In this document: positions 12,686 to 24,160 of the stretch, piece after piece
Layout: every line of letters starts with the position of its first letter
Numbering within the stretch: the stretch's first letter is position 1
From: Antedon mediterranea
Lineage: Eukaryota; Echinodermata; Crinoidea; Comatulida; Antedonidae
Length of the DNA stretch: 64,000 nt
NCBI RefSeq assembly: GCF_964355755.1
Contig: NC_092673.1
Span: forward strand, 17,549,001 to 17,613,000
Direction of reading: 5' to 3'
Position numbers and translations under genes: made by a program
Notes under the pieces: model-generated
Databases searched by the model: none
The model's input: only the letters and a program-made list of their open reading frames with translations
What the model was told of the DNA's origin: nothing

Positions 12686-13439
12686 CGTCAATTCGAAGCC
12701 ATGTCTTCGAAACCAACGAGTCACTGAGCCAAAAGTGTATTGACAAACAAACAAACAAACTTAACTACGAACATCTTAAATTTAAACAAAAAGAAAAAGT
12801 AATTAATGCAAATCGTCACAAATTAATAAATCGGCAAACGTGGCAAAATATACAAAATTAAAAGTAAAATTGTTCAAAGTTCCCAATTTAAAAGTCATAA
12901 TAATAATATAAAGTGTTCAGCTCAGCAATGCTCAGTTAAAAAAAGTCAGTTGGTCATAAATTCAGTATTAACTCCCGATGGATGCATCAATCAGCAGTCT
13001 ACCAGTCCGTTGCCAGGAAACAGTTTGTATTTTTGTAACAAAAAAAATCTGTAAACAACATAACTGCAGTTGACTGCTCATTATATCTTGAAGAAAATGT
13101 TTAAAAAATGTACATTTCTGGACTCAAGTTTATCATTAAAGTGAAACAGTTTATCAATAAGTAATTATCATGTAAGTGTTAAAAGTTTCTTGTGATCCAT
13201 TGTAAACTTCATTCAGGGAACATAGTTGTGAAAAGCTTCTTATATCTAGTGGGCAGGAGGGGAGAACCAATAAAACACAATTCAACATACACATCATCAT
13301 GAAAGTTGCAGTAAACTTAATACTACATTTAACTAAATCCAATTTGATAAGCAAATATTAGCGTATTATATTTAAGATTATACATTACAAACATGAAAGT
13401 GATTTTACAAAATTATTGAAAAAGGCACTCTTAACTACT
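12686..13439. other. Retroelement 3' internal remnant, non-coding
   Basis: This lies between the truncated reverse transcriptase and the 3' LTR. I see no conserved RT or RNase H motif. The frames at 12,643-12,861 and 13,154-13,354 show no recognisable protein. Confidence 0.5.
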
Positions 13440-13449
13440 GTACTGTACA

Positions 13450-14095
13450 TAAGATAAAATACGTAGTGATCCATCAGGTTTGGGGACAGAAGCAATGGAG
13501 GCAGACCATGGGATTGTCAATGGTTCAATAATACCATTATCATGCATGTGTTGTATTTGTAATTTGACTTGGTCTTCTAATGCATAAGGGATTCTATAGG
13601 CTTTTTGTCTTACTGGGGTATCTGTTGTTGTACAGTACGTACTTCATGTTTAACCATATCTGTTCTACCTGGGATATCTGTAAACATAAATCGTTTTGAG
13701 TCATGATTTGGTGAAGGTCGCCTTTCTGGGAAGGAGTAAAGGTAGCCCGGGATTTCAATATCTTTATAGGATTGGGCTTGGGAAGTGGCGGGGCCTGGTG
13801 GCTCGGGAGGGAACCAGTCGTCTGGATCTGGGTCACGTGCAGTGTACATACAATCATTGTTTCGTTTCTGTGGACGTTCGTTATATAACCGTAGTGAATT
13901 AATGTGGTATGTTTTGTGTTTGTTACCAACTAGTATTTCATAATTAACATCACTTAAAACTTTAGAGATAGGATAGGGACCTTGCCATTTAGATTTAACT
14001 TTCGATGTGTCATCTGGGAGGAGAATTAATACTTTCTGTCCAACCTTAAATTTTCGAGGCAATGTTTTCTTATTATAATAATGTTTCTGTTTCAC
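13450..14095 (-). pseudogene. pol fragment: integrase C-terminus followed by RT start
   Basis: The frame at 14,095-13,610 opens with a typical integrase tail: KQKHYYNKK, then KVGQKVLILLP, WQGPYPI, VNYEI and KTYHINSLRLY. It runs without a break into an RT leader (FTDIPGRTDMVKHEV). A frameshift at 13,631-13,637 follows, where TACAGTA on the plus strand adds five bases. In the shifted frame the first RT block continues (PWSASIASVPKPDGSLRI) and stops near 13,450. The catalytic aspartates are absent. Because integrase and RT leader share one frame, the order is native and not a rearrangement. Confidence 0.82.
13631..13637. other. TACAGTA causing frameshift in pol
   Basis: Seven bases TACAGTA (TACTGTA on the coding strand) sit exactly where the integrase-RT leader frame gives way to the RT frame. 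Taking out five bases joins the two frames. Confidence 0.8.
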
Positions 14096-14289
14096 TTGGG
14101 CTTGTTTAAGGTTGGTTCTAGCAATGTCATTTTTCTTGGGAAAGGTTTAAGTGGTAGGGCATCAGTGATTGGGAACGTTTTAACGTTAAGGGCCGGCAGC
14201 AGCTAAATTAATAGCCTCTTGTCTTTCTTGGTCACGGGCTTGTTTTCTGGTAATAGCTAATATAGAAGGGGCCATGTGACGTCGTTTGG

Positions 14290-14580
14290 GTTACCGGTCA
14301 TAACTTTGTTGCCAAGTAATAAGTCTTTAGGGGTGTCATTACACACGGCTGCCTTTAATTTTCCTTTATAAGCCTTACAATCAATATGTACGTGTACAAC
14401 TGGGAGGGTTATGCATTGACCAGTAAAGCCTTGTACGGTAACAGTTTCACTGGTATAATCCTTGTGTTTAACAAAAGTACTTTTTACAATGCTTTGGGAG
14501 CACCCAGTGTCTCTACGTATTTCGGCCTGTCTGTTGTTAATTGTACCAGACAGTAACCATGGGTTTGTCCCACAATTGTG
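14290..14580 (-). pseudogene. Retroviral-type aspartic protease relic
   Basis: Read on the minus strand, one frame gives AEIRRDTGCSQSIV, an Asp-Thr-Gly active-site triad in the DTGC form, and about 75 residues later DLLLGNKVM, the LLLG signature near the protease end. It follows the gag zinc knuckle after a short linker in another frame, so the gag-pol frame is broken or shifted here. It would have cut the gag-pol polyprotein. Confidence 0.75.
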
Positions 14581-14623
14581 TTCAATATACAGGCCTAGTA
14601 ATTGATCTTTTGCAGGGTTGTTG

Positions 14624-15216
14624 TTAAGGGGGCATTGTCAATGAAATGTGGCCTGGTTTATTACATTTGTAGCACATAATGTTTTGTGTAGTGTAGTGGT
14701 GATTGGTGTAGGTACCGCTAGGGGCTGAATAATTATCAAAAGGGATCGAGAGCAAGGGTTCTGGGGAATAACTCGATGTAGGTTGGGGAGGGCCTTGGGA
14801 TGCGGGACTGTAACTAGGAAACGGCGGAGCTATTGATGGAATGGTGGATATTCTCGGGGAAGGTCTGGTGTTGGGTTTAGAGATAGATTCCATCCAGGGT
14901 TTACCTTTAATTTCAATCAGGGTATCGGCAATTCGGGAAAATTCATGGGACGTTTTAGGCTCTCTTTCTTTGATTAGGGAAGCAAGTGGGAAGGGGAGTT
15001 TTTGGATCGCCTGATCTAAAAGAAAAAAGTCAAGAATTTCCTTGGGGTCTTGTAGGTTACCTTTTGCACTTCGGAGCCACCTCGTCATGTCTCGATCAAG
15101 TTTTCCAACCCACACTCTAGTGGACATTGAAAGGGGTTTTGGGGTTTGTCTAAATTGTTTCCGATATGTTTCAGCTGTGAGGTGGTACTTCAGGATAGCA
15201 TCTTTAAGGTCGTTGC
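14624..15216 (-). pseudogene. gag C-terminal part with CCHC zinc knuckle
   Basis: The frame starts inside gag (DLKDAILKYHLTAETYRKQF), continues through a SCAN-like helical segment (DRDMTRWL, LDQAIQKLPFPLASLI) and a Pro/Ser-rich linker, and ends with CYKCNKPGHISL, a zinc knuckle cut before its last cysteine. The upstream boundary at 15,216 is exactly the edge of the inserted TIR element. The N part of the same gag lies beyond it at 19,069. Confidence 0.82.
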
Positions 15217-15530
15217 AGACCTTGATTTATAAATATAAGAGGAGAGCTCCTAATGGCCTTGTTGAGGCCATTAGGAGAGCCATTATTTTGATTAAGTATC
15301 CGAGGCACAGGCCCACCATGGTTGGGCCTGTGGCGAGCCGAATTTTGATAAATGACACCTCTAGATGGCCGGAAATGGTACTCTCGCACGTAAAATTCAT
15401 CGTAGGTCAATGACCGTGTTCGTACGGCGATTGAAATACACGTTTATTTGGTTTTTACCCTTGGGGTAAAACCCATACGACGTTCGTACGAATAAACAAA
15501 GTACCGGTAAGCTGACACGAAACCAATTAA

Positions 15531-17124
15531 AGGGGGGTTCCGGGTTTAAAATGAATAGTAAAAAATGTAAAATATGTTTGTTTGTCTCTTGAACGGTAAA
15601 AGTTTCAATTTATATAAGCGCCCAGTGAAGCAGAACGAAGGCTGTGAAATGAAGCCAGATTACAAGTGCAGCTACGGCAAAATCACACTGTGGTTACAGA
15701 ATACGAAATTCGTGAAATGGTCAATCTTCCGACGACTCGTTATCAATAACCATATCAATTACTTTTGTAAAATTATACTTATCTGATGTAATTTTAGTCG
15801 GTCTTCCCATTTATAAAATCAATTTTCTATGAAAATCCATCAAAACAGTGAAAAATTAGATAAGTTTGCACTTTACGTTTGCCGATTTTCGCACTGACTT
15901 AGGGAAAGCCTTCAAAATCAATGAAGCGTAACGTATACATTCCTGCTGAGCAAGGAGAGCGAGACGACGATACAGTGCTCTCTCTGCCCATGCCTGGCAT
16001 CGTCACGTGATAAGCAGATACAGTATACAATACCAAACTGGTCGGGTCGAGTATACCCCGTCTATATCACAACATGAACGATGTACAGTATTTGATTGAA
16101 GGTCGACTCAACCTACCGGAATGGTATAGATAATATAGCTCGAATGAGAGAGTTGGAATATTTGTAAACATAAGTACAGTATTGCTAATTTTAACAAGTG
16201 TAGCCTATAGTAAAAGGCCTGGTAGTATCAATTCGCATAGGGTCTACTACACTGGCTAGCTCAATTTTTAACTGGGCCGGATCGGCTAGGCTAGGCTAGG
16301 TCTCCTTCCTACTACCGGTATACTTGCTTGATGCAGTATCCGATTTTTTGGAGAGTAAACTAGGCCTACTTATTAGACGATCGGGACACCATACGTGCGG
16401 ACGGCGATCGGACCTTGTTTTGCCTCAATATTTACAGCCGATTTTTGTAGAACGTTTTAGGTTTAGATTGTTTAGGAGTTTGGTTGATAGGATGGGTTTG
16501 GAATCCACTGAGTTTTGTTATTTATGGGCCAATCGTTTAGTAATAGGCTAGCTAGGCCCATGAATGATGGCCATCGTGGCATGGAATCCCTAGTCAGAAA
16601 TGGCTCTCACCCCGGCATGAATAAAATGATTTAGGCTAGGCCTAGCCTAGTACGTGAAGCCGATATACGATCTGTACTATTAATTCGAGGTATAAAAATA
16701 GTATAATTTATGACTCCGTAATCTGTACTAAATTTTGTATTTCATTAAATGTCAAATAAATATATGCTACTACTGTTATTATTACACTTTAGGCCTAGCT
16801 TAGCAAATCTACAAAAAATGTATTTCACAATGATCGGGTGGTCGTCGTTTGACAGAGGAGAGAGAACACAACGTACAAGCTTGACGTCGCGAGTTTGGAA
16901 TCCACTGATGACGTGATTTTGTGAATATCTCATGAATATTAATGAGCTTCCCTAAGCTGCTGAAAAACAGACTTTCCATGAATTTACCCTAAAATGTATA
17001 TGAAATTTAATTTTTTTAATTTCTCGTTAGTACTTTTTCATTCTGACATGTCTATATTGTTATAATATTTTTTATTTAATAAATAAACGATATTTAAAAG
17101 CAATTTTAAACCCAGAATCCCCCT
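15531..17124 (+). mobile_element. TTAA-type non-autonomous DNA transposon, copy 2
   Basis: A 1,594-bp element lies between TTAA at 15,527-15,530 and TTAA at 17,125-17,128. Its ends are aggggggttccgggttta and, inverted, agggggattctgggttta. It matches copy 1 (6,327-11,849) in reverse orientation over its length but lacks the three inserts, giving empty sites for all of them. Scattered frames such as 16,324-16,551 do not resemble a transposase. Confidence 0.88.
16175..16181. other. TACAGTA: 5-bp insertion relative to copy 1
   Basis: In the orientation of copy 1, this copy reads agcaaTACTGTActtatg while copy 1 (about 11,212) reads agcaatactatg. Removing five bases aligns the two, with one remaining single-base difference. 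Confidence 0.65.
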
Positions 17125-17354
17125 TTAAGATCAGAATTCTTAGGTCAAAAAGCGCCCTCTGTGCGTCGACCCATATCAATTGACATGGCGTGTTGACATA
17201 TTCAACTGGATATTGCATGTCGTTTTGTGCGCGAATCGTTCAATTATTATTTTTCAATCGACAACCAGACCTATATATTTATAATACATCGAATACAATT
17301 TATTTTTTAACTAAATAATGATCGAAAATCCTGCTAACGTATGTTGTTTGTTGA

Positions 17355-17645
17355 CCACGTGTATTTATCGTGCGAGCCGAACTATTGTTGTGGAAATTCC
17401 ATTTAATGTACACGCACTGTACCCCTCTTGTAAAAATCACCACGTGTATTTATCGTGCAAGCCAAACTATTGTTGTGGAAATTCCATTTATTGTACACGC
17501 ACTGTACCCCTCTTGTAAAAATCACCACGTGTATTTATCGTGGGAGCCGAACTATTGTTATAAAAATTCCATTTAATGTACACGCACTGTACCCCTCTTG
17601 TAAAAATCACCACGTGTATTAATCGTGCGAGCCGAACGGTTGTTG
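17355..17645. repeat. Tandem array, 85-bp unit, about 3.5 copies
   Basis: Units starting ccacgtgtatttatcgtg begin at 17,355, 17,440, 17,525 and 17,610. Each contains the E-box-like palindrome CACGTG. Confidence 0.92.
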
Positions 17646-18554
17646 TGGTGAAGTCACAGACACCAGGCTACCACAATACAGAACTCCCTGCCGTTACATG
17701 TACATTATAAGCCACCGATTCGCAAGTTCAGGTCACCGGAGAAAACCAACGAGTTGATTATTTACATATAATTTTACAAAACAATAGATATACATTCGCA
17801 TTAACGAAAAAGAACATTTTAAACAATAATTGCTAAACAATCAGAAAGCTTATTTGAGGTCGTGATTTGACATGACCCCGTTAACGCTTGATTAATTATA
17901 CCCCGAGGCAGTGTGTAATTGGAATGGGATTGTAATAACCAGTAAAGTTGGTGGATTTTTCGTCCAGATGGTTTTCTAAATTTTTATAGCCAGAGGCGTA
18001 AGTTAATTGCCACACGCGACCTCACAGTTGGAAGTACACGGTAGTTTCAGCCCCGTCCGAACGGGCCCATTGTTCTCTGAACGTAGTCTACGATGTATTG
18101 TTATGATAATTATCTACGCGTCGATCGTAGGGTGGTTAGTAAACACCATTGTCATTGCCTTTAGAAGCATGGACAATGCAAACAAACAATGTATTGTTTG
18201 CTAATTAAAATCATATCTAAAGATAGTAGACGTCAATTTTTGTAGCCACCCTAGCTAGGCCTACGCATCGGTTATCCTAATTTGGACGGAAATCCGCCGA
18301 CGAGACGACATCGGGTCCGTGGACCTCAGCTCACGCAGAGAGAGTCGAGGCTATCTAGTCTAGTTTCGGCGGCCTACACTATAAATTATTTAATCCTACC
18401 TTGGGTTAGCGAATTATAAAAAGAACGACACCTAGCCTAGGCTAGGACACCAACAAAATATATGCAAAATAAATATATATTCCATATTATTATTAATTAC
18501 TATAAGATTTAACATAAAGGCTTAAGCCTTTTAAAATGATTACGACCAGAATTT

Positions 18555-18770
18555 GGAGGGGAAAACATGTGAGCAGTTAAGATCAGAGAGTATTATGTTT
18601 CATGTCATGTGACACAAAATCCAGGTACACGATCTTAATTACTGTTTATCGTCGGCAGCCACCCTCCAAAAAAACATGTGAGATGTTGCGGTAAAGCAGA
18701 GAGTATCGCGTTTCATGCCATGTGACCAAAAAAACTAGGTCTGTATAATTACGGTCTTCTGTCGGCAGTC
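18555..18770. repeat. Diverged direct duplication, two copies of 105-110 bp
   Basis: Both halves share aacatgtgag, cagagagtat, gtttcatg and catgtga and end in gtcggcag. They lie inside the 15,217-19,068 element. Confidence 0.7.
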
Positions 18771-19068
18771 TTTTTGAGCGACCGATTGAACGTTCTGATA
18801 CTACAGTATATTTAGAATGAATTGTTTACGATATTTTTCTCGCAACATCAAAGATCGTAGGCGCGCCTAGCCTATCGGGGGTAGCCATAACAAAGATCGT
18901 TTGCGCGACTATATATAGACTGTGTGTTGTATTCGGGGTTAATATTCTTATTATTTTTATGACGCACTGTAACAGGTTGGGGAGCGCTATTTTAGGCGCT
19001 CCTTTGATCGTTTTCAGGAGCGCCAAGGAGCGTCAGCGCCATGGCGCTCCTTTTAAATCAAGGTCTGT

Positions 19069-19270
19069 CGTTGTATGTGAAGTTCTGTAAGGGCATATCG
19101 TTGTAGGCCTCTCTGGCTTTACCAGTTAATTTTGGGAGAAGAAGGTGTAGAGTCCAATTTTCAGGGGGAATTTGGCACTGTCTTGCAATACGCTCAAAGC
19201 ATGACAAGTAAATATCAATTTCATCCTTATCTGTGATTTTAGGGATCTTATTAATGAAGCAATCTCCTTC
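19069..19270 (-). pseudogene. gag N-terminal part, separated by insertion
   Basis: Read on the minus strand, one frame gives DKDEIDIYLSCFERIARQCQ, then ENWTLHLLLPKLTGKAREAY and ends NFTYND at the edge of the inserted element. This is the capsid-type helical region of gypsy gag. It joins in sequence and sense to the gag piece that starts at 15,216, so both were one gene before the insertion. A stop lies just upstream in the same frame. Confidence 0.8.
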
Positions 19271-19330
19271 AGTGCGATCCAGTCAAGGAAGCCCTTCAAC
19301 AGTCGGACCCAGCATATATTTGGATGCTAC

Positions 19331-19558
19331 TGATGTTATAGTCTCAAGAATCAATACCCAAACTAACTAACTTAACTACAAAACATATATTTATATTAAG
19401 GGGACAAAAGTATGACTAATTAAATGGTACCACATCCTGATTGACTTTCCTTGGAAGACCCTCCTCAGGAATGTAGTGTTCCAAGTTAAGTAGGCATCGG
19501 GGAGAGTAAGGGGTGAATAGCCTGTGTGACTAATAGGGTTTGGTCCCACCATGTTACA
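19331..19558 (-). repeat. 5' LTR of the Gmr1-like element
   Basis: This is a direct copy of 12,448-12,675 with about three differences. It is the upstream LTR for minus-strand transcription. No convincing primer-binding site follows it. Confidence 0.9.
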
Positions 19559-19914
19559 CTAATACTGAAATTTATTACAAAAATTTGAGAACTAATAAAG
19601 AAATTGGTACACTATTTAAAAAGTGTAATAAGGGATCATCTCACAGTGTGTTGATTGACTTGGTACTTTGGAGGGAACATAAAGTTGTGAACAACCTAAA
19701 TACACATTTTATATGTCAAGGAGAATAATAATAATAATGCTGTCTGTATTATGGCTACTGTAAATCTGATTCAAGCTTCGCCGTCAAAAATACTTATTCT
19801 TTTTTGTTTTTATTGACATTAATTTATTGTGACTTAAAAGTTTAATTTGTTTAAAAGAATATTAGTATTTCTAATCTAGAGTATACTACAAAGGATTGTG
19901 TTGTTTTGTGTGTT
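19559..19914. other. Spacer, nothing recognised
   Basis: The stretch between the 5' LTR and the next tandem array is AT-rich and shows no conserved frame. Confidence 0.5.
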
Positions 19915-20843
19915 AGATTGTGTACATAAGGCATGTGCATTGTTAGATTGTACACATAAGGCATGTGTATTGTTAGATTGTACACATAAGGCATGTGCAT
20001 TGTTAGATTGTACACATAAGGCAGTGTATTGTTAGATTGTGCACATAAGGCATGTGTATTGTTAGATTGTACACATAAGGCATGTGCATTGTTAGATTGT
20101 ACACATAAGGCATGTGTATTGTTAGATTGTACACATAAGGCATGTGTATTGTTAGATTGTACACATAAGGCATGTGCATTGTTAGATTGTACACATAAGG
20201 CATGTGTATTGTTAGATTGTACACATAAGGCATGTGTATTGTTAGATTGTACACATAAGGCATGTGCATTGTTAGATTGTACACATAAGGCATGTGCAGT
20301 GTTAGATTATGCACATAAGGCATGTGTATTGTTAGATTGTACACATAAGGCATGTGTATTGTTAGATTGTACACATAAGGCATGTGCATTGTTAGATTGT
20401 ACACATAAGGCATGTGCATTGTTAGATTGTACACATAAGGCATGTGTATTGTTAGATTGTACACATAAGGCATGTGTATTGTTAGATTGTACACATAAGG
20501 CATGTGCATTGTTAGATTGTACACATAAGGCATGTGCAGTGTTAGATTGTACACATAAGGCATGTGCAGTGTTAGATTATGCACATAAGGCATGTGTATT
20601 GTTAGATTGTACACATAAGGCATGTGTATTGTTAGATTGTACACATAAGGCATGTGCAGTGTTCGATTGTACACATAAGGCATGTGCAGTGTTAGATTGT
20701 GTACATAAGGCATGTGCAGTGTTAGATTGTACACATAAGGCATGTGCATTGTTAGATTGTACACATAAGGCATGTGCAGTGTTAGATTGTGTACATAAGG
20801 CATGTGCATTGTTAGATTGTACACATAAGGCATGTGCATTGTT
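19915..20843. repeat. Tandem array, 30-bp unit, about 31 copies
   Basis: The unit is acacataaggcatgtgcattgttagattgt with a few alternatives (tgtgca/tgtgta, cattgt/cagtgt, gtacac/gtgcac/gtgtac). Because 30 is a multiple of three, frames stay open on both strands for 290 codons (20,029-20,910 plus; 20,003-20,881 minus). These are repeat by-products: the first units include one of 29 bp that shifts the frame, and there is no start context or splice signal. Confidence 0.96.
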
Positions 20844-21270
20844 ACCGCACAAAATAAAACTGATGAGAAATTTAATTTCATTATGCAATTTTATCTTAAT
20901 TAGTCAGTAAAACATTTTTTCATGGCTTACTAATGGAGATTTTGATGTAGTTTTATTTGATTAACAAATGGTAACATGCATTGATAGTTGACAAACATTT
21001 TGTGGTTTTAATAAAATGAAATAATTTATTATATAATATAGAGTAAATTACACAGAAAAAGTAATGTGATGATGTGTGTTTGCCTAGCCTTTGTTTACTG
21101 TGCACTTTCACATTGGCTGGAAAATGCCAGGGCAATTTACAGTCATTGTTGTCTTTCAGGTTTAGACTTATTATTATTAATTATAGAAGTGATTATTAAT
21201 TTCCAATAGACCATATCATAAAAACCCATCAAAAACTGCGTTTGTGATTTTGTTCTCTGTTATATAAAAT
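20844..21270. other. Spacer, nothing recognised
   Basis: AT-rich, without a conserved frame. Confidence 0.5.
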
Positions 21271-21274
21271 CTTT

Positions 21275-21445
21275 TATTTTCTATTGAATAGGCTGACATG
21301 CAAGACTGATTTAGGAAGTCAGGTGATGCACAGAACGCGGCAAAGAGGGTGTTGGCACTTTGCATAACAATAAACACCTTATAGGCTGGTAGCGTACAAT
21401 CCCATTGCTGGACCAGTGAATGGAGGATTCTTTTCCAGACAAATG
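21275..21445 (+). repeat. Copy 1 of a ~165-bp dispersed segment
   Basis: It shares ataggctNacatgcaagactg, aagtca.gtga.tcacagaa, ataaacacc.tata and ccagtg.atggaggatt with 35,450-35,615. The second copy lies upstream of the host gene, so this may be a duplicated 5' region of a related gene. It could also be an unclassified repeat. Confidence 0.6.
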
Positions 21446-21741
21446 ATGTAATTTTATGGTTAACATTATTTATGAATTCATTAGTGTGATGTGAGTTATA
21501 TATTTTTTAAATTTCATTATAGTAATTTGACTTTTAAGCTAGTAGAGCTCATTATATAAAGGTTTAAACAGTCTGGTTTAAAGCTAGTCCGTAATAATAC
21601 GACACAATGGTTCATACAACAAACAGTAGCCAAAACATATTTTGGTTTATAATCCAACAGATATGTTGTGTGAGAATAAATGCTGTTTTAAATGTCTTAT
21701 TAATTCTTTTTAATTGTGGTTTGCTGTCTTTAAATTAGCTT

Positions 21742-24160
21742 TTGATTGCCATGTTGATACTGAGACTATCTTACCTATTTATTGCCATGTTGATACTGAG
21801 ACTATCTTACCTATTGATTGCCATGTTTATACTGAGACTATCTTACCTATTGATTGCCATGTTGATACTGAGACTATCTTACCTATTGATTGCCATGTTG
21901 ATACTGAGACTATCTTACCTATTTATTGCCATGTTGATACTGAGACTATCTTACCTATTGATTGCCATGTTGATACTGAGACTATCTTACCTATTGATTG
22001 CTATGTTTATACTGAGACTATCTTACCTATTGATTGCCATGTTGATACTGAGACTATCTTACCTATTTATTGCCATGTTGATACTGAGACTATCTTACCT
22101 ATTTATTGCCATGTTGATACTGAGACTATCTTACCTATTGATTGCCATGTTGATACTGAGACTATCTTACCTATTGATTGCCATGTTTATACTGAGACTA
22201 TCTTACCTATTGATTGCTATGTTTATACTGAGACTATCTTACCTATTGATTGCCATGTTGATACTGAGACTATCTTACCTATTTATTGCCATGTTTATAC
22301 TGAGACTATCTTACCTATTTATTGCCATGTTTATACTGAGACTATCTTACCTATTTATTGCCATGTTTATACTGAGACTATCTTACCTATTGATTGCTAT
22401 GTTTATACTGAGACTATCTTACCTATTGATTGCCATGTTGATACTGAGACTATCTTACCTATTTATTGCCATGTTTATACTGAGACTATCTTACCTATTT
22501 ATTGCCATGTTTATACTGAGACTATCTTACCTATTGATTGCCATGTTAATACTGAGACTATCTTACCTATTTATTGCCATGTTTATACTGAGACTATCTT
22601 ACCTATTGATTGCCATGTTGATACTGAGACTATCTTACCTATTGATTGCCATGTTTATACTGAGACTATCTTACCTATTTATTGCCATGTTTATACTGAG
22701 ACTATCTTACCTATTGATTGCCATGTTGATACTGAGACTATCTTACCTATTTATTGCCATGTTGATACTGAGACTATCTTACCTATTGATTGCCATGTTT
22801 ATACTGAGACTATCTTACCTATTTATTGCCATGTTTATACTGAGACTATCTTACCTATTGATTGCCATGTTGATACTGAGACTATCTTACCTATTGATTG
22901 CCATGTTTATACTGAGACTATCTTACCTATTTATTGCCATGTTTATACTGAGACTATCTTACCTATTGATTGCCATGTTGATACTGAGACTATCTTACCT
23001 ATTGATTGCCATGTTGATACTGAGACTATCTTACCTCTTGATTACCATGTTGATACTGAGACTATCTTACCTATTGATTGCCATGTTTATACTGAGACTA
23101 TCTTACCTTTTGATTGCCATGTTTATACTGAGACTATCTTACCTATTGATTGCCATGTTTATACTAAGACTATCTTACCTATTGATTGCCATGTTTATAC
23201 TGAGACTATCTTACCTATTTATTGCCATGTTTATACTGAGACTATCTTACCTATTGATTGCCATGTTTATACTGAGACTATCTTACCTATTTATTGCCAT
23301 GTTTATACTGAGACTATCTTACCTTTTGATTGCCATGTTTATACTGAGACTATCTTACCTATTGATTGCCATGTTGATACGGAGACTATCTTACCTATTG
23401 ATTGCCATGTTTATACTGAGACTATCTTACCTTTTGATTGCCATGTTTATACTGAGACTATCTTACCTATTGATTGCCATGTTTATACTGAGACTATCTT
23501 ACCTATTGATTGCCATGTTGATACTGAGACTATCTTACCTATTGATTGCCATGTTGATACTGAGACTATCTTACCTATTGATTGCCATGTTTATACTGAG
23601 ACTATCTTACCTACTGATTGCCATGTTTATACTGAGACTATCTTACCTATTGATTGCCATGTTGATACTGAGACTATCTTACCTATTGATTGCCATGTTT
23701 ATACTGAGACTATCTTACCTATTGATTGCCATGTTTATACTGAGACTATCTTACCTATTGATTGCCATGTTTATACTGAGACTATCTTACCTATTGATTG
23801 CCATGTTTATACTGAGACTATCTTACCTATTGATTGCCATGTTGATACTGAGACTATCTTACCTATTTATTGCCATGTTGATACTGAGACTATCTTACCT
23901 ATTGATTGCCATGTTTATACTGAGACTATCTTACCTTTTGATTGCCATGTTTATACTGAGACTATCTTACCTATTTATTGCCATGTTTATACTGAGACTA
24001 TCTTACCTATTGATTGCCATGTTTATACTGAGACTATCTTACCTATTGATTGCCATGTTTATACTGAGACTATCTTACCTATTGATTGCCATGTTGATAC
24101 TGAGACTATCTTACCTATTGATTGCCATGTTGATACTGAGACTATCTTATCTACTGTAAC
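21742..24160. repeat. Tandem array, 30-bp unit, about 81 copies
   Basis: The unit is attgccatgttgatactgagactatcttacct (30-bp period) with two main binary positions: gttgat or gtttat, and ctattgat or ctatttat. In the 22.6-23.0 kb part a three-unit pattern recurs, which points to higher-order duplication. Two plus frames stay open for over 800 codons only because the period is divisible by three. No splice sites, composition change or conserved domain supports a protein. Confidence 0.97.

Larger units (their letters stand above)
15217..19068. mobile_element. 3.85-kb TIR element inserted in gag, 6-bp target duplication
   Basis: The inverted ends are cagaccttgattta (15,217-15,230) and taaatcaaggtctg (19,055-19,068). 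They are flanked by the direct repeat tcgttg (15,210-15,215 region and 19,069-19,074), and removing the element rejoins the gag frame. Subterminal DNA is rich in small hairpins (15,240-15,290; 18,975-19,055, with ggcgctcc arms). No transposase frame is visible, and the interior holds the TTAA element, an 85-bp array and a diverged 105-110-bp duplication. A 6-bp duplication is uncommon and leaves the superfamily open. Confidence 0.8.
12448..19558 (-). mobile_element. Decayed Gmr1-like Ty3/gypsy LTR retrotransposon
   Basis: Two ~228-bp direct repeats (12,448-12,675 and 19,331-19,558) bound an internal region read on the minus strand. From the 5' side it holds a gag N part (about 19,070-19,270), a gag C part with a zinc knuckle (14,624-15,216), an aspartic protease (about 14,290-14,580), an integrase C-terminal end (about 13,900-14,095), then the start of reverse transcriptase (to about 13,450). 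Integrase before reverse transcriptase is the pol order described for Gmr1-like elements of deuterostomes. The integrase core, most of the RT and the RNase H are absent, gag is split by a 3.85-kb element, and a frameshift lies at 13,631. No clear target duplication is seen. It cannot be autonomous. Confidence 0.85.

Noticed and set aside
13594-13929. Minus-strand 111-codon frame
   Set aside because: It overlaps the integrase-RT frame in another phase and has no recognisable domain.
6327-17124. Giant genomic inverted duplication between 6.3-11.8 kb and 15.5-17.1 kb
   Set aside because: Both arms have TTAA-type ends with matching terminal inverted repeats, so they are two copies of one transposon in opposite orientation.
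20003-20910. Opposite-strand ~290-codon frames
   Set aside because: Both arise from the same 30-bp repeat; being open on both strands is expected when the unit has no stop in those frames.
19915-24160. CRISPR-like array
   Set aside because: Repeats abut directly with no unique spacers, and the DNA is eukaryotic.
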